A stretch of DNA of 64,000 bases from Clostridium sp. (GTDB taxonomy: Bacteria > Bacillota > Clostridia > Clostridiales > Clostridiaceae), in the NCBI GenBank assembly GCA_031292145.1, contig JARLHR010000204.1:62001-126000 (forward strand), given 5' to 3'. This document shows, piece by piece, positions 28,448 through 36,503 of this stretch. A program made the position numbers and the translations under genes. A model generated the notes under the pieces. The model did no database searches and was not told the origin of the DNA. It saw only the letters and a list, made by a program, of their open reading frames with translations. Within the stretch, counting starts at the first letter, position 1. Every line of letters begins with the position of its first letter.

Positions 28448-28813
28448 TTATTTTTTTTCAGAGATATGAATTAATCCTTGGTCAAATATGCTTTTAACAT
28501 GCTCATCATCTAATGAATAGTAAACTACTTTACCTTCTCTTTTGTACTTTACAAGTCGTGCTTGTTTTAGTACTCTTAACTGATGTGAAATAGCTGATTG
28601 AGTCATTCCAAGTAATGCAGCTATATCACAAACGCACATTTCTGTTTGAAATAGTGCACATAAAACCTTTATTCTTGTTGAATCTCCGAACACTTTAAAT
28701 AAATCAGCTAAATCATAAAGAGTCTCCTCATCCGGTATACTTTCCGAAGCTTTTTTAATTATATCCTCATGAATTATCGTACAATTACAAGTATCAATAT
28801 TTTTATTTTCCAC
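28448..28813 (-). CDS. cadC: CadC/SmtB-type metal-sensing repressor
   Basis: An ArsR/SmtB winged-helix repressor of about 121 residues. It has N-terminal cysteines (DTCNC), LFKVFGDSTRIKVLCAL, the metal-site helix ETEMCVCDIAALL-like segment (C-V-C), the recognition helix MTQSAISHQLRVLKQA, and the C-terminal DDEHVKSIFDQGLIH ligand pattern. I place the start at GTG 28813 with AAAAGGA seven to eight bases upstream. Earlier ATGs, up to 28891, lie within the promoter and operator and cannot be used by the transcript. It should repress itself and cadA until metal binds. Confidence 0.88.
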   Translation of the reverse strand: MENKNIDTCNCTIIHEDIIKKASESIPDEETLYDLADLFKVFGDSTRIKVLCALFQTEMCVCDIAALLGMTQSAISHQLRVLKQARLVKYKREGKVVYYSLDDEHVKSIFDQGLIHISEKK

Positions 28814-28833
28814 ACCCATCATCCTTTTCATAT

Positions 28834-28861
28834 GAACATATGAATATCTATTCATATGTTC
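28834..28861. promoter_or_regulatory. CadC/SmtB operator
   Basis: GAACATATGAATA and TATTCATATGTTC form a perfect 13-2-13 inverted repeat. It begins directly after the -10 element and ends about 20 bases before the repressor start, as is usual for ArsR/SmtB operators. Confidence 0.88.
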
Positions 28862-28891
28862 ATTATATGCAATATAAATTAATTTTGTCAA
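28862..28891 (-). promoter_or_regulatory. promoter of the cadC-cadA operon
   Basis: On the minus strand TTGACA (28886-28891), 18 bases, TATAAT (28862-28867). The -35 element overlaps the end of the broken acetyltransferase gene. Confidence 0.85.
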
Positions 28892-29339
28892 TACATTCTG
28901 AGAATTATTTCAACTTTTTCTTTATCAGACTTTGTAGCAAGTTTTAATTTAATATCCCTATCATTTTCACTATAAAAACCTAAATCTCTAGTAAAATATG
29001 CTTGCTTTTGTATATTACTAAAATTATCTAAACAAAGGCTTAATAAAAATTCGTCTCCAGTAGGAACAAATGCCTCTGATACTTCTTCAAGGTATTTTAC
29101 CTTCATAAAAATTTCTTGAGCTAAATAATTGTATTTTTCCCCAAATTAAATAATGTTATTAATCCTTTATTGTAAATACCGCAATATTCAATAATTTCTT
29201 CGTTAAAAATTATATTATAGCAATTTGATTCAAGAGCATGTTTCTCCCAAAACGAATATACTAATATATCATTTTCCTTATAGTATTTATATACTTTTTC
29301 TTTAATCTCTTCAAATTTACACATTTCAAATCTAATCAT
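28888..29339 (-). pseudogene. frameshifted and truncated GNAT-like acetyltransferase
   Basis: Two short frames in one direction join into a single plausible protein. The first starts at ATG 29339 (AAAGGA upstream; MIRFEMCKFEEIKEKVY) and stops at 29121 after GLITLFNLGKNTII. One base shift in the GGGGAAAAA tract restores GEKYNYLAQEIFMKVKYLEEV and leads into the second frame, which ends at 28888. The joined protein resembles the N-terminal half of clostridial GNAT-type proteins as I remember them. The acetyl-CoA half is missing, so it is broken twice. The identification by eye is moderate; the frameshift reading is better supported. Confidence 0.6.
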
Positions 29340-29375
29340 TCTATTTTCCTTTTTCCTCTGGTTATTATTTACCTT

Positions 29376-29414
29376 ACAAAAAAAGAAAACAGGCATAGAA
29401 AATACTATACCTGT
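29376..29414 (-). terminator. terminator-like hairpin in the leader of the broken acetyltransferase
   Basis: On the minus strand ACAGGTATAG pairs with CTATGCCTGT and is followed by TTTTCTTTTTTTG. No gene precedes it closely, so it may be an attenuator or the end of upstream read-through. The stretch 29415-29628 shows nothing else. Confidence 0.55.
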
Positions 29415-29628
29415 AATATACAATCTATTAACTGTATGTTTGCATTTTCTGTAAGGCATTAATTATAAGCATAACAAATAAAGCTTCAAAAGCACTATAT
29501 TTACTATACTTTATAAATTTATAAATGCTTATTACAGATCAATTAACAAACACACACCACCTTTTCGAATATCATGTGATTAATATACCATTATTACATT
29601 TTTCTATCAATTAATAGCAAGCAAAATT

Positions 29629-30084
29629 TTATGATTTTAGATATTCAGTAACCAAATCGGTAAAAAGAATGCCCTCTAAATGGTCAATCTCATGACAAAA
29701 GCATTTTGCTAAATCTCCTGTACCTGTCAATATAACTTCTTCACCATTCTCATTTAGTGCTTGTACGGTTACTTTTGCTGATCTTATTAATCTTCCAAAT
29801 ACATTAGGATTACTTAAACACCCCTCAATGACTTCCTGCCTACCTTCCTCACTGATTATCTTTGGATTGACTAATTTAATCAGGCCTTGTCCCATATCCA
29901 TTACAACTAATCTTTTTAGTATGCCTATTTGCGGTGCTGCTAATCCTCCACCATTTTCAGTATTATACATAGTCTCTGCCATATCATTTAGAATTTTCCT
30001 TATTTTATCATCTACAATTTCAACTTCTCTGCTCTTTTTTCTTAAGATTTCATCACCAAAAAGTCTAATTTGTCTTAATGCCAT
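29629..30084 (-). CDS. def: peptide deformylase
   Basis: A 151-residue metalloenzyme that removes the formyl group from nascent peptides at the ribosome. All three motifs are intact: GGGLAAPQIG, EGCLSNP (cysteine ligand) and CHEIDHLEG (two histidine ligands and the catalytic glutamate). The length fits the short clostridial type. Its ATG overlaps the stop region of the HTH gene upstream, so the two are translationally coupled. It is away from fmt and priA, the usual def context, so it may be a second copy. Confidence 0.93.
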   Translation of the reverse strand: MALRQIRLFGDEILRKKSREVEIVDDKIRKILNDMAETMYNTENGGGLAAPQIGILKRLVVMDMGQGLIKLVNPKIISEEGRQEVIEGCLSNPNVFGRLIRSAKVTVQALNENGEEVILTGTGDLAKCFCHEIDHLEGILFTDLVTEYLKS

Positions 30085-30321
30085 TTAAACCGCCCTCCTG
30101 CTCAACTGTGCCCTAGATTTTTTTTCACTTTGTTCAAAAAGAAAAACGTCTTCTATAACACAATCAAATATTTGTGATATATCATAAGCTAACCATATAG
30201 ATGGTTCATATTTTTCCGTTTCAATGGAATTAATTGCTTGCCTTGATACCCCCACAAGCTCTCCCAATTGTTCCTGAGTTAATCCACGAGCTTCACGAAA
30301 TTCTTTTAACTTATTTTTCAT
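30085..30321 (-). CDS. Cro/CI-type HTH regulator
   Basis: A 78-residue regulator made almost only of a helix-turn-helix: [35 protein letters not shown]. It resembles short bacterial XRE proteins such as YozG/YvaO types. It is fused in one operon with deformylase by overlapping ends. Target and signal are unknown. Confidence 0.88.
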   Translation of the reverse strand: MKNKLKEFREARGLTQEQLGELVGVSRQAINSIETEKYEPSIWLAYDISQIFDCVIEDVFLFEQSEKKSRAQLSRRAV

Positions 30322-30487
30322 TAATATCCACTCCTGTCATGTTTGCCTTACATATAATTATATAATTTTTCATTTCTATGTCAAGTTAACATTACATACT
30401 TTTTCATGAAGTCCTATATATTAAAGATGCAACTCTATTTCCTGATGAGGCTGTAATCAAAAATGTAAAGAAAATCGTATTTCGGTC

Positions 30488-30516
30488 TTGAACAACCTAT
30501 AATAATATAGTATAAT
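30488..30516 (+). promoter_or_regulatory. distal promoter upstream of glnN
   Basis: TTGAAC (30488-30493), 17 bases, TATAAT (30511-30516). It would produce a leader that meets a terminator at 30612-30652. Confidence 0.65.
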
Positions 30517-30522
30517 TAACAT

Positions 30523-30652
30523 ATCTTGTATATAAGGCTATGGCAGTCTTGCAAGTGAATATTTTTGTGATGTTAAATTTAAATTATGAATTAAATAGAA
30601 TACTTAGCAATGGAGCTAGAGAATGTTTTAATATTTCTTTAGCTTCTTATTT
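30523..30652 (+). ncRNA. terminated leader with ANTAR-like hairpin before glnN
   Basis: The terminator stem GGAGCTAGAGAA...TTTCTTTAGCTTC (30612-30645) followed by TTATTTTTT would end transcripts from the distal promoter after about 130 bases. Its 5' arm overlaps a smaller hairpin, TTAGC-AATGGA-GCTAG (30604-30619), whose hexaloop has A at position 1 and G at position 4. That is the rule for ANTAR antiterminator targets, so the two structures are mutually exclusive. The first hairpin of the usual ANTAR pair is not clear. ANTAR regulators often control nitrogen genes in clostridia; the assignment here is inference. Confidence 0.5.
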
Positions 30653-30744
30653 TTTAAATGTGTATTTATTTCCAAATATGTATTTATAATGAAGCTATTT
30701 ATTGTTTTATTCTACAATTTTTTGTTGACAATTTAATATTCTTA

Positions 30745-30773
30745 TTGACAATTTAATATTTATATTCTAAAAT
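30745..30773 (+). promoter_or_regulatory. proximal promoter of glnN
   Basis: TTGACA (30745-30750), 17 bases, TAAAAT (30768-30773). A second TTGACAATTTAATAT lies 20 bases earlier (from 30725), so the -35 region is duplicated. Confidence 0.65.
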
Positions 30774-30851
30774 TTTTTTAAAATTAATAATTATTTAAAT
30801 TAGTTAATAACAATTCAAATAATGTTGTCTATCTGAAAGGAGATTTTATTA

Positions 30852-32945
30852 ATGAACAAAATCAATGAAATTTTTGCTTCAAATGTATTTAGCGATGCAG
30901 TTATGAAAGAACGTCTTCCAAAGGCTACTTATAAGGCTTTAAAAAAGACAATTGAAAAAGGAAATGCTCTTGCACCAGAGGTTGCAGATGTTGTTGCATC
31001 AGCAATGAAAGATTGGGCTGTTGAAAAAGGTGCTACTCACTTTACCCACTGGTTCCAACCAATGACTGGAATTACTGCTGAAAAGCATGATTCTTTCATC
31101 AACCCAACTTCTGACGGAAAGGTTATACTAGAATTTTCAGGTAAAGAATTAATTAAAGGTGAACCTGATGCATCTTCATTCCCTTCTGGAGGATTAAGAG
31201 CTACTTTTGAAGCTAGAGGATATACTGCATGGGATTGTACTTCACCAGCATTTATTAAGGACGATTCTTTATGTATACCAACTGCATTCTGTTCTTATAA
31301 CGGAGAAGCTTTAGATAAGAAAACTCCATTATTACGTTCAATGGAAGCTTTAAATAAGCAAGCCCTACGTGTTTTAAAAGCATTAGGTAATACTACAACT
31401 CAAAAAGTTATTACAACTGTAGGTCCTGAACAAGAATACTTCTTAATTGATAAGAAAATGTACGATGCTCGTAAAGACCTTATATTAACTGGAAGAACTT
31501 TATTCGGAGCAAAACCTTCAAAGGGTCAAGAACTTGAAGATCATTACTTCGGAACATTAAAAGAAAGAATTTCTGAATTCATGAAAGAATTAGATGCAGA
31601 ACTTTGGAAGCTTGGAATATTAGCTAAAACTAAGCATAATGAAGTTGCTCCTGCTCAACATGAATTAGCTCCTATATTTAGTACAACAAATATATCAACT
31701 GACCACAACCAACTTACAATGGAAATAATGAAGAAAGTTGCTGCAAGACACGATTTATACTGCTTACTTCATGAAAAACCATTTGCTGGAGTAAACGGAT
31801 CAGGTAAACATAACAACTGGTCAATGGGTACTGATGATGGAATGAATCTTCTTGAACCAGGTACATCTCCACACGAAAATCAACAATTCCTTTTATTCCT
31901 TTGTGCTGTAATAAAAGCTGTTGATGAATATCCAAGTTTATTAAGAGTATCAGCTGCTAATGCTGGAAATGACCACCGTTTAGGTGCTAATGAAGCTCCT
32001 CCAGCTATAATTTCTATATTCTTAGGAGATCAATTAGAAGACGTATTAGAACAAATTGAAAAAGGTCCAGCTACAAGTTCTAAATCTTCAAGCGAATTAA
32101 CTATTGGAGTAAATACATTACCTCCACTTCCAAAGGATGCAACTGATAGAAACAGAACTTCTCCATTTGCATTTACAGGAAATAAGTTTGAATTTAGAAT
32201 GGTTCCATCTTCAGCTTCAATTGCTGGCTGTAACTTTGTTTTAAATACAATAGTTGCTGAAACTTTATCTGAAATTGCAGATAAACTTGAAAATACTACT
32301 GATTTAACTGCTGACATCCAAGCAATCTTAACTGATATTGTTAAAAATCATAAGAGAATCATATTTAATGGTAATGGATATTCAGATGAATGGGTTGTAG
32401 AAGCTGAAAGAAGAGGACTTCCAAACATTAAGTCTACTGTAGAAGCTGCTAAAGCTATGATGGATGAAAAGAATCAAGCAGTATTAGAAAAACATGGAGT
32501 TTTAACTAGAGTAGAATCAGAATCTCGTTATGAAATTACTCTTGAAAACTACAATAAGATTATAAATATAGAAGCTTTAACAACACTTGAAATGGCAAAA
32601 CGTCAAATTATACCTGCTGTAATTCAGTATGCTACAAGCCTTGCTGAATCAATAAATACTATAAAAGCTACTGGAATAAATGTAGATATATCAGTTCAAA
32701 CTGAATTATTAACTGAAATTTCATCATTAACAGCTTCATTAAATAAAAATGTAGCACTTCTTGAAAAAGCAGTTGAAAAAGCTGACAACTTTGAAGGTGA
32801 TATATTCGATTTAGGAATGATGTACAGATACGAAGTATTCGAACAAATGAATACTTTAAGAGCTGATGCTGATAAGCTTGAAACTATAGTTGATGAAGAA
32901 TTCTGGCCACTACCAACTTATAGTGATATGTTATTCAACGTTTAA
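30852..32945 (+). CDS. glnN: glutamine synthetase type III
   Basis: A 697-residue GSIII, which joins ammonia to glutamate using ATP. Family-specific motifs are present: [19 protein letters not shown]-type region near residue 110, [43 protein letters not shown] and [17 protein letters not shown]. The size is that of type III (about 700) rather than type I (about 440). AAAGGAG lies nine bases before the ATG. It is monocistronic with its own terminator. Two promoters and an attenuator-like leader suggest nitrogen control. Confidence 0.96.
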   Translation: MNKINEIFASNVFSDAVMKERLPKATYKALKKTIEKGNALAPEVADVVASAMKDWAVEKGATHFTHWFQPMTGITAEKHDSFINPTSDGKVILEFSGKELIKGEPDASSFPSGGLRATFEARGYTAWDCTSPAFIKDDSLCIPTAFCSYNGEALDKKTPLLRSMEALNKQALRVLKALGNTTTQKVITTVGPEQEYFLIDKKMYDARKDLILTGRTLFGAKPSKGQELEDHYFGTLKERISEFMKELDAELWKLGILAKTKHNEVAPAQHELAPIFSTTNISTDHNQLTMEIMKKVAARHDLYCLLHEKPFAGVNGSGKHNNWSMGTDDGMNLLEPGTSPHENQQFLLFLCAVIKAVDEYPSLLRVSAANAGNDHRLGANEAPPAIISIFLGDQLEDVLEQIEKGPATSSKSSSELTIGVNTLPPLPKDATDRNRTSPFAFTGNKFEFRMVPSSASIAGCNFVLNTIVAETLSEIADKLENTTDLTADIQAILTDIVKNHKRIIFNGNGYSDEWVVEAERRGLPNIKSTVEAAKAMMDEKNQAVLEKHGVLTRVESESRYEITLENYNKIINIEALTTLEMAKRQIIPAVIQYATSLAESINTIKATGINVDISVQTELLTEISSLTASLNKNVALLEKAVEKADNFEGDIFDLGMMYRYEVFEQMNTLRADADKLETIVDEEFWPLPTYSDMLFNV

Positions 32946-32960
32946 TATAAATAATATCAC

Positions 32961-33000
32961 AAAAAATGGAGCACTACAGAAATGAAGTGCTCCATTTTTT
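32961..33000 (+). terminator. terminator of glnN
   Basis: AAAAAATGGAGCACT pairs perfectly with AGTGCTCCATTTTTT. It could serve degV on the other strand as well. Confidence 0.92.
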
Positions 33001-33013
33001 TGGTAATTATTAA

Positions 33014-33865
33014 TTACATTTTAAATCCTGCTATTCCAATAGCTCCAGGACCACAGTGAGTTGAAATTACGCAACCTGTTTGAACCCATGTAATTTTTTT
33101 AAACCCTTTTTCTTTTGCAATTTCTTCCATGCGTTGTTTTATTTCTTCTTCAAGACCCAAAGAATATATAAAATATAATTGTTCCCTGTCCAAATTGCAT
33201 CTGTCTATATATTCATTTACATATTTCTCAGCAACACGTTTCATTGGACCACGGTACTTCTGAGTCACAACCAATTTCCCATCTAAAATTTCAATTAGTG
33301 GTTTTATTTTAAGGACACAGGCACCTAAATAGGATGCATTGGACAAACGTCCTCCTGCCTTTAAATACTCAAGATCTCCTGGTATAAAAGAAACTTTTGC
33401 CCTATATACAAAATTTCGAATTTTTTCAACCAAGTCCTTTGGTTCAATATCTGGACATTCTTCTGTCAACTGGACTGCTTTTATAACAATTGCTGCTTCA
33501 CCACCAGTAACATTTAAAGAATCTACATGATAAACATTTTTCATCCCCTCAGATCCAATTAATGAATTCTGATAGGTACAAGATGCTTTAGATGAATATC
33601 CTATATGAATGATAGTGCATCCCGGATTTTCTTCTGTTATCTTTTGAAATGAATACTGATATTCATTTGGATTTACAGCTGATGTTGTTGGTATCTTTTT
33701 AGTTCTTTTATGATAATCATAAACATTTGTTACGGGAATGGACCCGTCTTGATAATCTACATCATCCATTACTACATGCATTGCAAGCACATGAATATTG
33801 TACAATTTTGCTAAATCTAAAGGTAAATCTGTACCACTCTCTGTTACTACAATAAATTTTTTCAT
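33014..33865 (-). CDS. DegV family fatty-acid-binding protein
   Basis: A 283-residue cytoplasmic DegV protein. The family motifs are TESGTDLPLDLAKLYNIHVL, PTTSAVNPNEYQ and a C-terminal GPGAIGIAGF. DegV proteins bind a long-chain fatty acid, and some (FakB) hand it to the kinase FakA. No fakA lies here, so the role is only inferred. AGGAG precedes the ATG. Confidence 0.9.
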   Translation of the reverse strand: MKKFIVVTESGTDLPLDLAKLYNIHVLAMHVVMDDVDYQDGSIPVTNVYDYHKRTKKIPTTSAVNPNEYQYSFQKITEENPGCTIIHIGYSSKASCTYQNSLIGSEGMKNVYHVDSLNVTGGEAAIVIKAVQLTEECPDIEPKDLVEKIRNFVYRAKVSFIPGDLEYLKAGGRLSNASYLGACVLKIKPLIEILDGKLVVTQKYRGPMKRVAEKYVNEYIDRCNLDREQLYFIYSLGLEEEIKQRMEEIAKEKGFKKITWVQTGCVISTHCGPGAIGIAGFKM

Positions 33866-34246
33866 AATTTCTCCTTTATCTAATGGCCTACATTTTCATT
33901 AATTATTTAAGGCATATTCGAAAAAAGGCCTTTGTTACTTGAATGTATTTCCTAAGTTATATTTTTTATTTCATCAAAATATTATATATATTATAATTGA
34001 CAATTCGCAATTGTAATCTCACAATGTTTCTTAGATTTACACTGACTAACTATTTTTGCAATACCCATATTAACTTAAAAAAGCTCATTATTTCAAATTA
34101 TATACAGTTAATTCCATTATATCACAAATATCACTTTGATACTTAAAATAATCTTACTATATCATAATTATTTCCAATATACATATTTTTAATATTTGGC
34201 ATTTCAATGAATTTATCCTTTCGATTATTTTCTTGATTGTGCCTTA
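33866..34246. other. AT-rich intergenic stretch, no gene seen
   Basis: The stretch contains short repeat fragments: AAGGCATATTCGAAAAAAGGCC near 33908 without its partner arm, and ATTGACAATTCGCAATTG near 33997. I see no start with a ribosome site and no terminator. Confidence 0.5.
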
Positions 34247-34696
34247 TTAAATTACTTTGTCCACTAACATTTTTAATGTAATTACCTTTTCTTTACCCAA
34301 TAGATAATATGCTGAATTAAATAAACACTTATCTTCCGTTACAAGAATAATGTTCTTATCTAAATAACAAGTATATAAAAGTAACAAATCATTTTCTGAT
34401 AATTTATTTTTATCATCAAAATATGCATTCCCTTTCTTCGAATACTTTATATCTATCATGGAGTAAAATTCCTCAATCCCCCTTCTATCCACTTCATTAA
34501 TAAAAGTAAGTAATTTGCAAAATCTTTCAGATAATACCTGCCGACCTTTATATTTTTTCTTTTCTTTTACAACAAGTTCTTGCCCCACTTCTTTTATTAT
34601 TTTAATATTTTCATCTTCAATTAGCTTATTCATAACAAAAGGATACTGCTTCCAAAGTCCTATGACAACATTAGTATCTAACAAATATTCATTCAT
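34247..34696 (-). CDS. PIN-domain protein
   Basis: A 149-residue PIN-like nuclease. LLDTNVVIGLW at the N-terminus supplies the first acidic residue, and SENDLLLLYTCYLDKNIILVTEDKCLF carries the central acidic set (E, D, D). PIN domains cleave RNA, usually as toxins. No antitoxin gene is adjacent on either side, so it may be solitary. The start at 34696 has AGGAG about eight bases upstream; an extension to 34810 lacks a site and has a different composition. Confidence 0.75.
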   Translation of the reverse strand: MNEYLLDTNVVIGLWKQYPFVMNKLIEDENIKIIKEVGQELVVKEKKKYKGRQVLSERFCKLLTFINEVDRRGIEEFYSMIDIKYSKKGNAYFDDKNKLSENDLLLLYTCYLDKNIILVTEDKCLFNSAYYLLGKEKVITLKMLVDKVI

Positions 34697-34905
34697 AATG
34701 ATTGCTCCTATAATTTCTAACATTATTTTTTCTTTTATTATACTTCTATAGACGTTCATGTATTCGCTAAAACAATTCTGAATTGATTTATTATAATTAT
34801 TGAAGTACATTAACTATATTAAAATCAGCATAATTTGGAGCAATAATTGCATATGAACTTTGTCTTGGAGTACATTTTAATATTTTTCTTAATTATTGTA
34901 TTTGT

Positions 34906-35700
34906 TCATAAATTAAATAAAACTTTTTCTATTGTGATTCTGGAATAATTTTTTATATAATCTCCATTTTCCTTCATAATTAGTTCTAACTCTGCTTCAA
35001 AATGATTGTTTAAAACTCTTCTAACATTGACACTATCACTCTTTTCATAAAATCCTAAAGCTTCTTCATGAGTAAATCCACCTTTCATTTTCCTATCAAT
35101 TAGCCTTTGTTTTAATATCTCCTCATCTGCATTAATGAATATACTATAATTACAAAAATCCTTTAAATCTCTCCATTTCTCCTCATCTGTTAATAACCAA
35201 TTTCCTTCAATTAGAATTATTTTTTTATTAACAAATATGCTCGCCTCCACAACATCATGAATATTTCTATCATATATTGGCCACATAATATTTTTCTTTT
35301 CTAGCTCCTTTAACTTACCTTTTAATTTATCTATATCAAAAGTCTCTAGACAACCTTTAACCTCACTCATAGGAACATCTTTTCCTTTTATATTAACACT
35401 GTGTCTCCTTATATAATCTCCATGAAAATGAAATCCATCTAATCCAATAGCCTGAATTTCATCTATTCCTTCTATGTTTTTAGATAGATACTCAAGAAAT
35501 ATAGATAAAGTTGTTTTTCCCGCCGCTGGCGGCGCCACAAGAAAAATTACAAATCGTTCATCTTTCTCCTTACTCATCTCTGTCCATTTCCTCAATAATG
35601 GAATAAAAATTTCATCTATATTTCTTTGAAAATAAGCTGCCTTTGTATCAAATCCATTTACATTAAAATTAAATTTTCTAATATTATCCATATTAAACAC
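34906..35700 (-). CDS. P-loop nucleoside/sugar kinase-like protein
   Basis: A 264-residue P-loop protein of the uridine kinase/phosphoribulokinase/pantothenate kinase group. Walker A is APPAAGKTTLS at about residue 52; GLDGFHFHGDYI resembles the substrate-binding region; ILIEGNWLLTDEEKWRDL follows the second beta strand; and a basic lid, KQRLIDRKMKGGFTHEEA, is present. Such proteins are usually annotated only as nucleoside/nucleotide kinase family. The substrate is unknown. It stands alone. Confidence 0.8.
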   Translation of the reverse strand: MFNMDNIRKFNFNVNGFDTKAAYFQRNIDEIFIPLLRKWTEMSKEKDERFVIFLVAPPAAGKTTLSIFLEYLSKNIEGIDEIQAIGLDGFHFHGDYIRRHSVNIKGKDVPMSEVKGCLETFDIDKLKGKLKELEKKNIMWPIYDRNIHDVVEASIFVNKKIILIEGNWLLTDEEKWRDLKDFCNYSIFINADEEILKQRLIDRKMKGGFTHEEALGFYEKSDSVNVRRVLNNHFEAELELIMKENGDYIKNYSRITIEKVLFNL

Positions 35701-36039
35701 CCCTTTGCTGTTTTCCCAAAATAAATGCCGTTACCCCTACAATTTTTTTGATATAGTCACTAAACAATTTTCCTACATTTTACAATGTTATTTTTTATGT
35801 ACTGCTTTTATAATTTAATGCATTTCTTATAATTTTGCTTCAGAAATACTCCATCCACACGGCTTTAATGTTTTAAGTTAATTATATCACGAACTTACAT
35901 AAATTGATTTAACCACTGATTTCAACATAAGTTTGTTATTTCAAATATTATTACATATATATAACTAAGTTCTACATTAGGCTTATTATTAAAAAATATA
36001 CCTCTACATGCTCTAGACTTTAAGTGTATAGCTGCACCA

Positions 36040-36325
36040 GAAATCAGACATATTTTTGAGTAGTAGGCATTTGAAAATGAGCTGTTGAAGGTTCTTAAGC
36101 AGTGAACCCAAATCTATGATTTGGTGTGAATCGCTTACTCAGAGAACGCAGTGAGTCGAGTTTCCTCTAGTGATTGTTCCACTTTAGCTTGTCACAATGA
36201 ATGGTGGGAGCATGCTAAAGTGGGTACAACCACTTATTTAGAACCTTCCAGCGAAATTTTCATAGTCCTACGTAACAAAAATATGTCTGATTTCGGTAAG
36301 TTACCACACAAGTCTAGTTTACATA
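36040..36325 (+). repeat. structured RNA-like repeat element, copy 2
   Basis: The outer stem GAAATCAGACATATTTTT (36040-36057) pairs with AAAAATATGTCTGATTTC (36278-36295). Compared with copy 1 the inner bases differ on both arms together. GAAAAT...GCTG, AAGGTTCT/AGAACCTT, CCAAATCtatGATTTGG and CCACTTTAGC/GCTAAAGTGG are present, followed by the CGGTAAGTTACC...AAGTCTAGTTT tail. A 64-codon open frame crosses it but has no ribosome site. The stretch 35701-36039 shows nothing else. Confidence 0.75.
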
Positions 36326-36401
36326 TTGATTTTAAATTTTGCTAACATGAAAGTTTTTATTAATTCTCCATAAATTACATTGGCAAAAATCATGAAAGAA
36401 A

Positions 36402-36430
36402 TTAGACTTCTAAATTTAAACCTGTATAAT
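36402..36430 (+). promoter_or_regulatory. promoter of the ftsH-like gene
   Basis: TTAGAC (36402-36407), 17 bases, TATAAT (36425-36430), 73 bases before the ATG. It lies after repeat copy 2, so the repeat is not in the ftsH leader. Confidence 0.65.
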
Positions 36431-36431
36431 C

Positions 36432-36474
36432 TATGTTAGGCATTCGAAAAAAAATAATAAGTTAATATGCCTTA
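36432..36474. repeat. partial copy of the GGCA...AATAACAAGT repeat
   Basis: AGGCATTCGAAAAAAAATAA...ATATGCCT is a short version of the palindromic repeat at 20407-20499. It falls in the ftsH leader. Confidence 0.45.
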
Positions 36475-36503
36475 AATTATCTTTTAAAATTAGGAGGTAC
36501 TTA

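Noticed and set aside
28814-28891. The longer cadC frame starting at 28891.
   Set aside because: That region holds the -35, -10 and operator of the gene.
34247-34905. A PIN-toxin/antitoxin pair.
   Set aside because: No small antitoxin-like frame with a ribosome site lies on either side of the PIN gene.
36040-36325. The structured repeats as a CRISPR array or group I intron.
   Set aside because: There are no short evenly spaced repeats with spacers, and none of the conserved intron core segments are visible.
36151-36345. A 64-codon plus-strand frame within repeat copy 2.
   Set aside because: It lies inside a structured non-coding repeat and has no counterpart in the other copies.
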